Shown piece after piece: positions 25,909 to 34,163 of a stretch of DNA of 64,000 nt. The stretch spans positions 62,001 through 126,000 of the forward strand of contig JBCDLX010000007.1 in NCBI GenBank assembly GCA_038744785.1, written 5' to 3'. Made by a program: the position numbers and the translations under genes. The notes below the pieces were generated by a model. The model was not told the origin of the DNA. It searched no databases and was given only the letters and a program-made list of their open reading frames with translations. Position 1 is the stretch's first letter; each line of letters opens with the position of its first letter. The DNA comes from Ovoidimarina sp038744785. GTDB taxonomy: Bacteria > Pseudomonadota > Alphaproteobacteria > Rhodobacterales > Rhodobacteraceae.

Positions 25909-26105
25909 AGTACCCCCAGATCACTAACACGGCAGTCTTCTACACGATTATCGCACAACTGTGTACGGCAAAAGATGATAGTCGGGTTTCCGGAAACAAA
26001 ACACCTGCGTTTCCGCCGTCGTCCACCTTGGGTTCTCACCCAAGCGCCGATCTGTTCTAACACTGTCGCGGTAATTCGCGAAGCGAGCGGTAAAGAGGAC
26101 CTGTT

Positions 26106-27449
26106 TTGCGCCCGATATCCGAATGGCGTTCAGAAGCTCGAGCCCGTGGTAGCGGTGGCGCAAGCCGTCCACGGGTTTTGGTCATTGCTGAGGCGGCCAA
26201 TCCAGAATGGGTGTCAGTTCCGCTTGTGGGGTGGTCCCTGGCCCAGGCACTGCGTGAAGTTGCCGACGTTCACCTTGTCACGCAGATCCGCAACCGCGCA
26301 GCAATCCTGCGCGCAGGGTTGATCGAGGGGCGCGACTTCACAGCAGTCGATAGTGAAGCGGTCGCCCGGCGCGCACACCGCGTTGCAGAGACCTTGCGGA
26401 TGGGATCCGGTCGGGGCTGGACTATGGTTACGGCCCTTCAATCATTGGCGTATCCTTGGTTTGAAAGGCTCGTGTGGAAACAGTTTGGGAACGCGATCGA
26501 AAATGGCGAGTACGATCTTGTTCACCGTGTGACGCCTTTGACCCCCACGGCGGTCTCTCCGATGGCGCGTCGCGTTGCAAGAGCAGGCGTTCCCTTTGTT
26601 CTGGGGCCGCTTAACGGAGGCGTTCCGTGGCCGGCCGAGTTTAGAGATGCGCGCAAGCGCGAACGCGAATGGCTGTCCTATCTTCGTTCGGCCTACCGCG
26701 CGATGCCGGGTCGTCGGGCGATGTACAACGCCACTGCAGCCGTTCTTGCGGGTTCGCGCCACACGGCAAGTGAACTGCCCAAGCACGTGTCTGATCGCGT
26801 CATCTGGTTCCCGGAAAACGGAATCAACCCCGAACGCTTTCCTCCGCCTGGTCCCAAGGGGATCGCGACCGGACCGATCCCGACAATTTTTATCGGCAGG
26901 CTCGTGCCCTACAAAGGCCCTGACATGGCTATCGAAGCTGCAGCGCCCTTTATTCGTGACGGGCGCATCACGCTGGACATCCTTGGCGACGGACCGATGC
27001 GTGAAGACCTTCAGGCAATTGCCGAGAGGGAGGGCGTTGGCGACGGGGTGCGCATTCACGGAATGGTGCCCCACGAGGAGCTGCATCGGATGGCCGCCCG
27101 CGCGCGATTGATGATTTTTCCGTCGATCCGTGAGTTTGGGGGCGGCGTTGTGCTGGAAGCAATGGCGATGGGTGTCGTGCCGCTAGTTGTGGATTACGCG
27201 GGTCCTGGTGAACTGGTCGATGCGCAGACGGGCTTTAAGGTTCCCATGGGTCGAAGGTCTGAGATCGTTAAGAATATCCGTACCCACCTTTCGGCAGTAG
27301 TCGCCGATCCCTCTGCGTTGGATGAGATCGCACGCGCCGGGCGGGCTCGCATCGAGGAACGGTACACATGGCCGGAAAAAGCACGTCATATGCGCGAGGT
27401 CTACGATTGGGTCCTTGGCCGACGCGATGATAGACCGAGTTTCGAATGA
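26106..27449 (+). CDS. GT4 family glycosyltransferase
   Basis: A 447-aa GT-B glycosyltransferase with a retaining GT4 C-terminal domain: TIFIGRLVPYKGPDMAIEAA, LDILGDGPMREDL, and the donor-site motif FPSIREFGGGVVLEAMAMG with the expected E-x7-E spacing. The N-terminal acceptor domain begins at PRVLVIAEAANPEWVSVPLV and contains FVLGPLNGGVPWP. There is no ATG near the N-terminus; TTG 26106 is used because AGAGGA lies about 7 bases upstream. It is the first of a run of forward-strand genes (to 31041) for the polymer. Donor and acceptor sugars are unknown. Confidence 0.86.
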   Translation: MRPISEWRSEARARGSGGASRPRVLVIAEAANPEWVSVPLVGWSLAQALREVADVHLVTQIRNRAAILRAGLIEGRDFTAVDSEAVARRAHRVAETLRMGSGRGWTMVTALQSLAYPWFERLVWKQFGNAIENGEYDLVHRVTPLTPTAVSPMARRVARAGVPFVLGPLNGGVPWPAEFRDARKREREWLSYLRSAYRAMPGRRAMYNATAAVLAGSRHTASELPKHVSDRVIWFPENGINPERFPPPGPKGIATGPIPTIFIGRLVPYKGPDMAIEAAAPFIRDGRITLDILGDGPMREDLQAIAEREGVGDGVRIHGMVPHEELHRMAARARLMIFPSIREFGGGVVLEAMAMGVVPLVVDYAGPGELVDAQTGFKVPMGRRSEIVKNIRTHLSAVVADPSALDEIARAGRARIEERYTWPEKARHMREVYDWVLGRRDDRPSFE

Positions 27450-27531
27450 CCGCGACTTTGGCCACAGAACGTCCCAATGGGGACGAAATCGTACGGCAGG
27501 GCGATGCGGGCGAACTTTGGACTATTGAGTA

Positions 27532-28281
27532 ATGCGCTGGAGCAAGGACAGTACCGTTGACGTGAACGTGGCCAGCGAAGGGACGTTGATGGCCGATCTG
27601 CGCGCCAGGCTAAACGACAGGACAGGATTCTCGGTCGCGACCCTTAACCTAGATCATGTCGTGAAACTGAACCGCGACCGCAAGTTTCGCGAGGCCTACC
27701 AAGCGCAGACCCATGTTACCGCCGACGGCAATCCGATTGTGTGGCTCTCGCGACTGTCCGGTCAAAACGTTTCGCTTATCCCTGGCTCAGAGCTGGTTTC
27801 GCCCATCGCCGGGCTTGCCGCGGAAATAGGTGCTCCTTTAGGTCTTTTTGGTGCTGCGGACGCGTCTCTTTCCGCAGCTTCTGACGCACTTCGAGCCCAA
27901 CATCCGGGGCTTGCCGTTGTCTACTGCGAGGCTCCCCCGATGGGTTTCGACCCCGACGGCTCTGTGGCGGATGAGGCGATTTCACGGATTGCGAAGAGTG
28001 GTGCGCGTGTCGTGTTTCTTGCTCTTGGCGCGCCGAAACAAGAATGTTTTGCAGCCCGCGCGCAAAAGGCACTGCCCGGTGTGGGATTTCTTTCCATCGG
28101 GGCTGGGCTTGATTTCGTTTCGGGAGCCCAGGTTCGGGCACCCCGCTGGGTCCGACGTATTGCTGCCGAGTGGTTGTGGCGGCTCGTGGCCGATCCACGC
28201 CGGCTTGGGTCCCGCTACTTGGCCTGTGCATTGGCAATGCCGGGTTTGACTACGCGCGCCCTGAGCGAGAGACTGAGATGA
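27532..28281 (+). CDS. WecG/TagA/CpsF family glycosyltransferase
   Basis: This 249-aa GT26 enzyme shows the family's core: FSVATLNLDHVVKLNRDRKF, then ADGNPIVWLSRLSG, GSELVSPIAG, LGLFGAADASL, and VVFLALGAPKQECFAARA followed by FLSIGAGLDFVSG. Family members add N-acetylmannosaminuronic acid, N-acetylmannosamine or glucuronate to undecaprenyl-linked sugars, and need a lipid-linked acceptor made by another enzyme. It is followed with an ATGA overlap by two GT2 genes. The nearby nucleotide-sugar dehydrogenase (42103) could supply a uronic acid donor, which is an inference from the family and not shown by the sequence. Confidence 0.9.
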   Translation: MRWSKDSTVDVNVASEGTLMADLRARLNDRTGFSVATLNLDHVVKLNRDRKFREAYQAQTHVTADGNPIVWLSRLSGQNVSLIPGSELVSPIAGLAAEIGAPLGLFGAADASLSAASDALRAQHPGLAVVYCEAPPMGFDPDGSVADEAISRIAKSGARVVFLALGAPKQECFAARAQKALPGVGFLSIGAGLDFVSGAQVRAPRWVRRIAAEWLWRLVADPRRLGSRYLACALAMPGLTTRALSERLR

Positions 28282-29246
28282 CGGGTGCGGTCGACGTCAT
28301 TGTGGTCAATTATGGTACTGTGGATCTTGCGGTCCGTGCGGTCGAGAGCATCCTTGAGCGCAAGCACGGCGGGCGCGAGGTGACGGTGCATCTTGTGGAC
28401 AACGCCTCCCCGGGCGACGATGCCGGCCGAATGCAGGAAGTGCATCAAGCGTCAGGCTGGGAAGGCCGTGTGCGCCTTTGGCTTTCGGATGAGAATCTGG
28501 GTTTCGGTCGCGGCAACAACCTTGTCATTGATGCGCTGTTGAGCGCCGCGGAAGATGCACCCGAGTTTGTTTTTTTGCTGAACCCCGATGCGGCCCTGAT
28601 CAATGAGGCGGTGGATCTACTCGCCTGCGAGTTGGAAGCGGACGATGGGGCCGGCGCGGCAGGCGCCGCGATAGAGCTTCCCGATGGCACAGCCCAGGCT
28701 GCTGCTTTTCGGTTCCCGCGCCCCGTCGATGAGGTCGTACGTACCATTAATTTCGGTCCGCTGGACCGGCTTTTCGGTGTGACCGACAACGAGCATCCGA
28801 CGGGTCCCGAGGGTGGGGTGGTAGATTGGTTGACCGGGGCGGCGGTGATGTTCCGTCTCGATGCCTTGCGCCAAACAGGCTCTTTCGATCCTGGGTTCTT
28901 TCTGTACTACGAAGAAGTTGATCTTATGCGTCGGCTGCATGTTGAGGGTTGGCGAAGTCGTTTCATCCCTGCAGCCCGCGTATTGCATGTGATGGGTGCC
29001 GCAACCGGTAATCCCTTTGAAGGTCGCAAGCGGACGCCGGAATACGTTTACCGATCTCGGCGGAGGTACTTTGAGAAGGCGCATGGCCGACCAGTGGCCC
29101 TTGCGATGGCCGCTGGGATATGGATCGCGGGCGGTTTAAACGTGTTGTTGAACGCCTGGCGTCGCCCGCTTTACCTTCCCTTGAAGTTTTTTCCCGACCA
29201 TTGGCGCTTCGTCCTGCGACCGCTCTTGATGGGGCGCAAGAAATGA
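28278..29246 (+). CDS. GT2 family glycosyltransferase (rhamnosyltransferase-like)
   Basis: A 322-aa GT-A enzyme of the WcaA/RfbF-like subset. It has VDVIVVNYGTVDLAVRAVES at the N-terminus, the acceptor strand LVDNASPGDD, the metal-site region EFVFLLNPDAALI, and the conserved WLTGAAVMFRLDAL with FDPGFFLYYEEVDLMRRLH, which carries the catalytic-base acidic pair. A C-terminal segment from about residue 270 is hydrophobic and may anchor it at the membrane. The start overlaps the WecG-family stop and its stop overlaps the next GT2 gene. The sugar transferred cannot be read from sequence; rhamnose is common for this subset. Confidence 0.88.
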   Translation: MTGAVDVIVVNYGTVDLAVRAVESILERKHGGREVTVHLVDNASPGDDAGRMQEVHQASGWEGRVRLWLSDENLGFGRGNNLVIDALLSAAEDAPEFVFLLNPDAALINEAVDLLACELEADDGAGAAGAAIELPDGTAQAAAFRFPRPVDEVVRTINFGPLDRLFGVTDNEHPTGPEGGVVDWLTGAAVMFRLDALRQTGSFDPGFFLYYEEVDLMRRLHVEGWRSRFIPAARVLHVMGAATGNPFEGRKRTPEYVYRSRRRYFEKAHGRPVALAMAAGIWIAGGLNVLLNAWRRPLYLPLKFFPDHWRFVLRPLLMGRKK

Positions 29247-30166
29247 GCGTTGCCGCCATTGTAATCGGGCGGAACGAGGGCGCCCGGCTTTTGCGCTGTC
29301 TCGAATCGCTCGAGGGTTATGCGTCGCCTGTGATCTATGTCGATTCCGGTTCGACGGACGGATCAGCTGCTTCTGCGGCCAGGGCAGGGGTGCTGGTGGT
29401 CGAACTCGATATGGCAACACCCTTTACGGCGGCGCGTGCAAGGAATGTCGGATTGTCTGTTCTTCCGGCAGCTGCGCCCGACCTTGTTCAGCTTGTCGAT
29501 GGCGATTGCGAGTTGCTTCCAAACTGGTTCGCGGCGGCGACCAGTTTTCTTTCAGCCAACCCGCGCGCGGCCGCGGTCGCGGGACGGTTGCGGGAACGGA
29601 CGCTAGACACTGTTTGGTCGCGCCTTGCTGATGCTGAATGGAATGTCCCGCCCGGTAAAGGCCGCGCGATCGGTGGTATTGCTATGGTTCGGCGCAGCGC
29701 GCTTACTGCGGTTGGCGATTTCCGGGCGGATCTGGCTCAGGGCGAGGAACCTGAATTGTCGCGGCGGCTTGAGATCGCAGGATGGGAAGTGTGGCGGATT
29801 TCGGACGAAATGGCGCTACACGATATCGCCATGACGCACTTTTCCCAGTGGTGGCGACGGACGCGCCGGGGCGGGTACGCAGCAGCCGAAGCCGCGTCGC
29901 GCAAAGGGGACATGCATCAATTTGGTGCCGAAACGCGTCGAGCGTTGCTGTGGGGTTTGGTCTTGCCGGCCAGCGCCGTTCTGGGGGCGCTGTTGATTTC
30001 GCCCTGGATGCTCATGCTGCTTTTCGCCTGGCCACTTCAGGTTCTACGGCTCAAGCTCCGCGGAGAAAGCTGGGAACGCGCTTTCTTTCTGACCCTCGGC
30101 AAGCTGCCAGAGGCTTTGGGCGTGCTTGCCTTCCGGCGCGACAGAATTCTGGGCGGGCGGGACTGA
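29243..30166 (+). CDS. GT2 family glycosyltransferase with C-terminal membrane segments
   Basis: A 307-aa GT2 enzyme opening with VAAIVIGRNEGARLLRCLES. Further motifs are VIYVDSGSTDGSAASA, LVQLVDGDCELLPNWF (the DxD-like site) and GGIAMVRRSALTAVGDFRAD, with EEPELSRRLEIAGWEVW as the late ED-type motif. Two hydrophobic stretches near residues 235-270 suggest attachment to the inner membrane. The protein resembles exopolysaccharide GT2 enzymes of exosortase loci. The start and stop are coupled with both neighbours (ATGA and TGATG). Specific donor and acceptor are unknown. Confidence 0.87.
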   Translation: MSVAAIVIGRNEGARLLRCLESLEGYASPVIYVDSGSTDGSAASAARAGVLVVELDMATPFTAARARNVGLSVLPAAAPDLVQLVDGDCELLPNWFAAATSFLSANPRAAAVAGRLRERTLDTVWSRLADAEWNVPPGKGRAIGGIAMVRRSALTAVGDFRADLAQGEEPELSRRLEIAGWEVWRISDEMALHDIAMTHFSQWWRRTRRGGYAAAEAASRKGDMHQFGAETRRALLWGLVLPASAVLGALLISPWMLMLLFAWPLQVLRLKLRGESWERAFFLTLGKLPEALGVLAFRRDRILGGRD

Positions 30167-31041
30167 TGGGATTGAAATTCGCGTTTCTCATCGGCGTGCC
30201 CAAGGGGGGCACAACCTCGGTTGCCAAGTGGCTCGACCAGCATTCGCAGATTATCACCTCTACGCCGAAAGAACCGGGGCACTTTCGCGAGGTTCGACCC
30301 TTCACCATTGTCAATGCCCATACCGGAATGCGCCGAGAGCGTCCGAAGGACGGACCGATGCTGGACTTTGGCGCGTACATGCGGCTTTGGGACGGGGTCC
30401 CAGATCATCACTGGCGGCTCGATGCGTCGACGGACTATCTTTCTGACCCCGCTAGCCCCAACAAGATCTCGGAGTTCGCCCAAACCAATACGGTCAAGGT
30501 ATTCTGCGTGGTGCGTGACCCGGTCGAGCGCGCGTGGTCCGAATACCGTCACACCCGGCGGGACGGGTTCGAACCGCTTGATTTCCGGGCGTCGCTGGAC
30601 GCCGAGCCAGAGCGTATCGAGGCGGGATACACGCCGCTCTTCCATCACATCCGGCGCAGCACGTATCATGCGGATTTGAAATCTTGGCGCGCGCGCTTTG
30701 GTAGTGATTTGTTGATCGTCGACTACGCAGATTTGGGCGATCCCGCCCGTTTGGAAGAACGCATATGCGCGCATCTTGGTCTAACGGTTGAAGGGCTAGG
30801 TGCGATCGGGCGCGAAAACGCGGCGACGCGCGGCCAGCAAGTTGCGCCGCTTTCACGGCTGAAAGCCGCTGCAAAAGGCCTTCTGCGGCCCGGCACGCGC
30901 GACGCGCGGCCGCGCCATGCCGCGCCCTTAAGCGATGACGATCGGCGCTACATTGTCGACCTTCTCCGCGAAGACATAGAAGCCTGTCTCGCTGACCCCG
31001 ATGTGCCGACGGGCAGTTGGGACTGTGCGCGGTTTCTCTGA
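30166..31041 (+). CDS. Sulfotransferase domain protein
   Basis: A 291-aa sulfotransferase. The 5'-phosphosulfate binding loop reads FLIGVPKGGTTSVAKWLDQH and the 3'-phosphate motif reads KVFCVVRDPVERAWSEYRH; both are complete, as in heparan-sulfate/NodH-like enzymes that use PAPS. LFHHIRRSTYHADLKSWRARF and LLIVDYADL fit the later part of the fold. It starts at the ATG that shares a base with the GT2 stop, so it closes a five-gene coupled run and is very likely to sulfate the sugar assembled by these glycosyltransferases. The sulfated position is unknown. Confidence 0.88.
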   Translation: MGLKFAFLIGVPKGGTTSVAKWLDQHSQIITSTPKEPGHFREVRPFTIVNAHTGMRRERPKDGPMLDFGAYMRLWDGVPDHHWRLDASTDYLSDPASPNKISEFAQTNTVKVFCVVRDPVERAWSEYRHTRRDGFEPLDFRASLDAEPERIEAGYTPLFHHIRRSTYHADLKSWRARFGSDLLIVDYADLGDPARLEERICAHLGLTVEGLGAIGRENAATRGQQVAPLSRLKAAAKGLLRPGTRDARPRHAAPLSDDDRRYIVDLLREDIEACLADPDVPTGSWDCARFL

Positions 31042-31143
31042 TTCTATTTGTCGTGATCCCGGACCGTACGCACAGTTTATCCCCCCGCAGGGTCCGGCAA
31101 GCAATATTCCCTGGACGTGTTTGAATTCCCGAGGATTGATCCG

Positions 31144-31377
31144 ATGGCCCTAATCACAGACGCTGCGACCGGCTGGTCGTCCCCTGTTACCTTGACCGAG
31201 GACGAGGTGTGGCAAACCCGAGATGGTGCGGTCTACCTCACAACCTCTGCGTCGCCCGGGGGCGACGACGGTATTCTTCTTACCGAGACGACTGCCATTC
31301 AGCTTGGCGCCGGTCGCACGGTTCGCTACCGAAAGGTTGGCGATGTGCCTGCTGTGATCGCGCGTGAGCTTGTCTAA
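31144..31377 (+). CDS. Small beta-rich protein without signal peptide, first gene of the surface/spike-like module
   Basis: A 77-aa protein that I cannot place in a named family. The text (MALITDAATGWSSPVTLTED, then EVWQTRDGAVYLTTSASPGG, then RTVRYRKVGDVPAVIAREL) alternates polar and hydrophobic residues and predicts short beta strands, like small phage or spike-base structural proteins. No signal peptide or membrane helix is present. Its TAA stop and the ATG of the 925-aa gene share one base, so the two are made in a fixed ratio, which suggests a complex. ATG 31144 is preferred over the frame's upstream TTG at 31117, because the conserved-looking text starts there. Confidence 0.6.
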   Translation: MALITDAATGWSSPVTLTEDEVWQTRDGAVYLTTSASPGGDDGILLTETTAIQLGAGRTVRYRKVGDVPAVIARELV

Positions 31378-34154
31378 TGCGGCTCGTCTACGACCCTTGC
31401 GGCCATTGGATCGGCCGCCCGGCACTGCTTGGCTGGAACGCAGCGGACCGGCCCCCGGTCGCGATGCCCGATACTGCCTTCGCCGAGGAAGGCGGACCAT
31501 CGATCTCGATTTCGGTTCTGGATAACGACATCGAACCCGAAGGCGGCACGCTCCATCTAGTTTCGGCGGTCGCGACGCATGGGCTTGCGGTGCCGGAAGC
31601 CGACGGAACCGTGACCTACACGCCCGCAGCAGGTGTTACGGGCACAGATTCCGTGACCTACGAGGTGTCTGACCCGTCAGGTCAGATCGCGTCGGGTGTG
31701 GTAAGCGTCGTCTTGGGCACGTCGGCTCCAACGGCTGTCGGGACAATTGCCGATCAGAACCTGACGCATAACGGGAACCCACTGGTCGTGATCGGCGACG
31801 TGAGCGGGCTCTTCAGCGGCACCGACCTGACCTTTTCGGTGAGCGGCTACGCAGGCGCCACGCTGGACGGCGCGTCTTTAGTCATCGACCCGACCGAGGT
31901 TACCGTTGGCACGCCGGTCACGCTGACCGCGACCAACGCCAATCCGGTCGATGCGTCAGTAACCTTCAACCTGGTCGTCGAAGCGCTGGGTTTCTTGGCA
32001 GCACCGTCTCTTTCAGGAACCGGTCACGTCGGTGCTGTGCACGAAGCGACCGCAACGGCCAACCGTCCAGGTGCACTGCTAACCTATCGATTCCTAGTGG
32101 GAGGGGCGGAGGTTCAACCCCGCACGGCGGTAGCGACTTACACGCCGGCTGCCAGCGATGAAAACGGATCGCTGGAGGCAACGGTCTTTGCAGCTCTCGA
32201 TGGCGTCGAGCTTTCCGCTGGGACCAATACTATTGACCCGATCCAGTTCGCGCCTGGATCACCGCCAGCCGTCGCGGACAGTCAGATCTGGACTGTTGAT
32301 GATACTGCCGTTGTTCTTGACGCCTCTGCGTCCGGAACGGGCCTCGTCTGGTCCTACACCCTTGGCGACGCGGCGCCCGGGGTTTCGATTTCCACAAGCT
32401 CTGGTTTGATTTCTGGTACACCACTGGCAGCTTCGAGCGGCACTGCAACTGTCACCGCGACCGATCAGTACGGACGCCAAGTGCAAGACACCTTTACATG
32501 GTCCGCAGCGCTGCGTTCGCAGGCCACGGCTGGCTTTCCACCGCAGCAGACCTTCTCCGAAGGTGACCCCATTCAGCCTTATGACATTGCGGCAGAGTTT
32601 ACAGCTAATGGAAATACACTGTCCTACATCGCGCTGGACACCCTGCCAGCGGGTCTTAGCCTGGCTTCAGATGGCGTGTTGTCGGGCACCCCAACAGAAG
32701 TTCTGGGCGAGGCCAATTACACGATCCAGGCTATCGATGAGTACGGAAGAACGACCGATCTGGAGGCAAGTATTGAGATCATGGCGTCTGTTCCCGCCCC
32801 TGTCGCGGCGGGCGCGCTAGGGGACAAAGAATACACAACCGGGATCGCGATACCGGCCTACGACATCTCTGCGGACTTCACGGGCAGTGGCTTGTCCTAC
32901 GATCTGGCACCCACTTCTGACCCTTTGCCTGCGGGATTGTGGCTTTCTGCCGCCGGTCTTATCCTTGGTACGCCGAGCGCGGTCGCGACCGGGCGCAACA
33001 TCGTCGTGCGGGGTGCGAACGCGGGTGGGGCTGCCGACAGTGCCTTTACGCTTGATACCGTTACTCTGACTGCCACGGACAACGATGACGGGACATATGC
33101 GATAGACTACGGCGCAGATACGCCAAACGAACTGACCGTGACGATCAATGGGAAAGTTTATGCTGATGATACTGAGGGAAACCCATTGAACTCTGCGCTC
33201 TTGAACAGCGTGCCTGCGGGGCGAGCCTTGGCACTTGATGGTCCGGTGGTCATCCTGTCGACCGATGGCGGCACACCCGGCGAGTTGGATAGCGGTGACT
33301 TAGTGGCTTTTGAAAGCGGGGTCTGGCTTTATCCTGCCGGACAAGCGGCGCCGACCCTGACGCGGACCTGGCGGGATCAGTCAGGAGTGGTCCAGGGAAA
33401 TCATAGCGACTACATCGGCGACGGGACCGAGGACACGGTCATTTTCGCGCGGGAAACCGACGGGACGACAATCCTCGACAGTGCACCTATTTTTGTCGCG
33501 CCGCCACCGGTGTCAGCCGTGTCTCGGACACTTCTGCCTGTGTTTGGCGGGCCAGGGTCTTCTGCCACCGTCCAGTCGGTGCCAATGACAGGTTTTTCTT
33601 CGGCCAATGGCGACAAGGTCGTGGGCCTTGTCGCGTTTAAACGCAGCAGCGGATCGGGGTCCCCGACATTCAGTGTAACGCTGGGCGGAATACCGGCCAG
33701 TCAGGTCGTGATGTCTGGCAGCGGTCGTATGCGTGTCATTGCTTTTGAAGCGCCGCATCCGGGGACGGGCAATTTCGATCTTGTTGTCACCCGTCTCTCG
33801 GGGAACGGTGTCTTCTCCGGGTTTGCGGCGGTCGCGGCAGAGATTGCCAACGCCGGGGTCGTAGAGATTTCCGATCCAGGGGCTGCCCCGAGCGCCAGCG
33901 CCGTGATCTTCGATCGCGACACCGCCCACGGCAGCTATTTCCTCGCAGGCCTGACCCAGGACAACACTGTGCAATGGGCCTCTGCGGGGTTCAGTGGCGA
34001 TCCTTTTGACGCGCTGATCGGTAACAACGAATGGGCGCTGTTCTCCGAGAATGAGATCGTGGTCGGCGCGTCGCCTCAATCCTTCAGCATGAGCCGCGGC
34101 TCGGCATCTGGGACCAACCTTGGCGCAGTCTCAGTGTACGTAACGCCAGGCTAG
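31377..34154 (+). CDS. Large Ig-like/cadherin-like repeat protein without signal peptide
   Basis: A 925-aa protein with no N-terminal signal (MRLVYDPCGHWIGRPALLGW). Residues about 30-120 form a cadherin-like (Big_9) domain with ISISVLDNDIEPEGGTLHLV and TVTYTPAAGVTGTDSVTYEV. Several putative-Ig (He_PIG) modules follow, with LPAGLSLASDGVLSGTPTE at about 422 and LPAGLWLSAAGLILGTPSA near 520. The last 220 residues form a separate domain ending in VSVYVTPG. There are no RTX nonapeptides. It is coupled to the 77-aa gene and followed after 9 bases by the 754-aa gene. Such repeat proteins are usually secreted adhesins, which makes the lack of a Sec signal notable; type I secretion or assembly into a particle are the options. 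Function unknown. Confidence 0.75.
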   Translation: MRLVYDPCGHWIGRPALLGWNAADRPPVAMPDTAFAEEGGPSISISVLDNDIEPEGGTLHLVSAVATHGLAVPEADGTVTYTPAAGVTGTDSVTYEVSDPSGQIASGVVSVVLGTSAPTAVGTIADQNLTHNGNPLVVIGDVSGLFSGTDLTFSVSGYAGATLDGASLVIDPTEVTVGTPVTLTATNANPVDASVTFNLVVEALGFLAAPSLSGTGHVGAVHEATATANRPGALLTYRFLVGGAEVQPRTAVATYTPAASDENGSLEATVFAALDGVELSAGTNTIDPIQFAPGSPPAVADSQIWTVDDTAVVLDASASGTGLVWSYTLGDAAPGVSISTSSGLISGTPLAASSGTATVTATDQYGRQVQDTFTWSAALRSQATAGFPPQQTFSEGDPIQPYDIAAEFTANGNTLSYIALDTLPAGLSLASDGVLSGTPTEVLGEANYTIQAIDEYGRTTDLEASIEIMASVPAPVAAGALGDKEYTTGIAIPAYDISADFTGSGLSYDLAPTSDPLPAGLWLSAAGLILGTPSAVATGRNIVVRGANAGGAADSAFTLDTVTLTATDNDDGTYAIDYGADTPNELTVTINGKVYADDTEGNPLNSALLNSVPAGRALALDGPVVILSTDGGTPGELDSGDLVAFESGVWLYPAGQAAPTLTRTWRDQSGVVQGNHSDYIGDGTEDTVIFARETDGTTILDSAPIFVAPPPVSAVSRTLLPVFGGPGSSATVQSVPMTGFSSANGDKVVGLVAFKRSSGSGSPTFSVTLGGIPASQVVMSGSGRMRVIAFEAPHPGTGNFDLVVTRLSGNGVFSGFAAVAAEIANAGVVEISDPGAAPSASAVIFDRDTAHGSYFLAGLTQDNTVQWASAGFSGDPFDALIGNNEWALFSENEIVVGASPQSFSMSRGSASGTNLGAVSVYVTPG

Positions 34155-34163
34155 GGGCAAGAA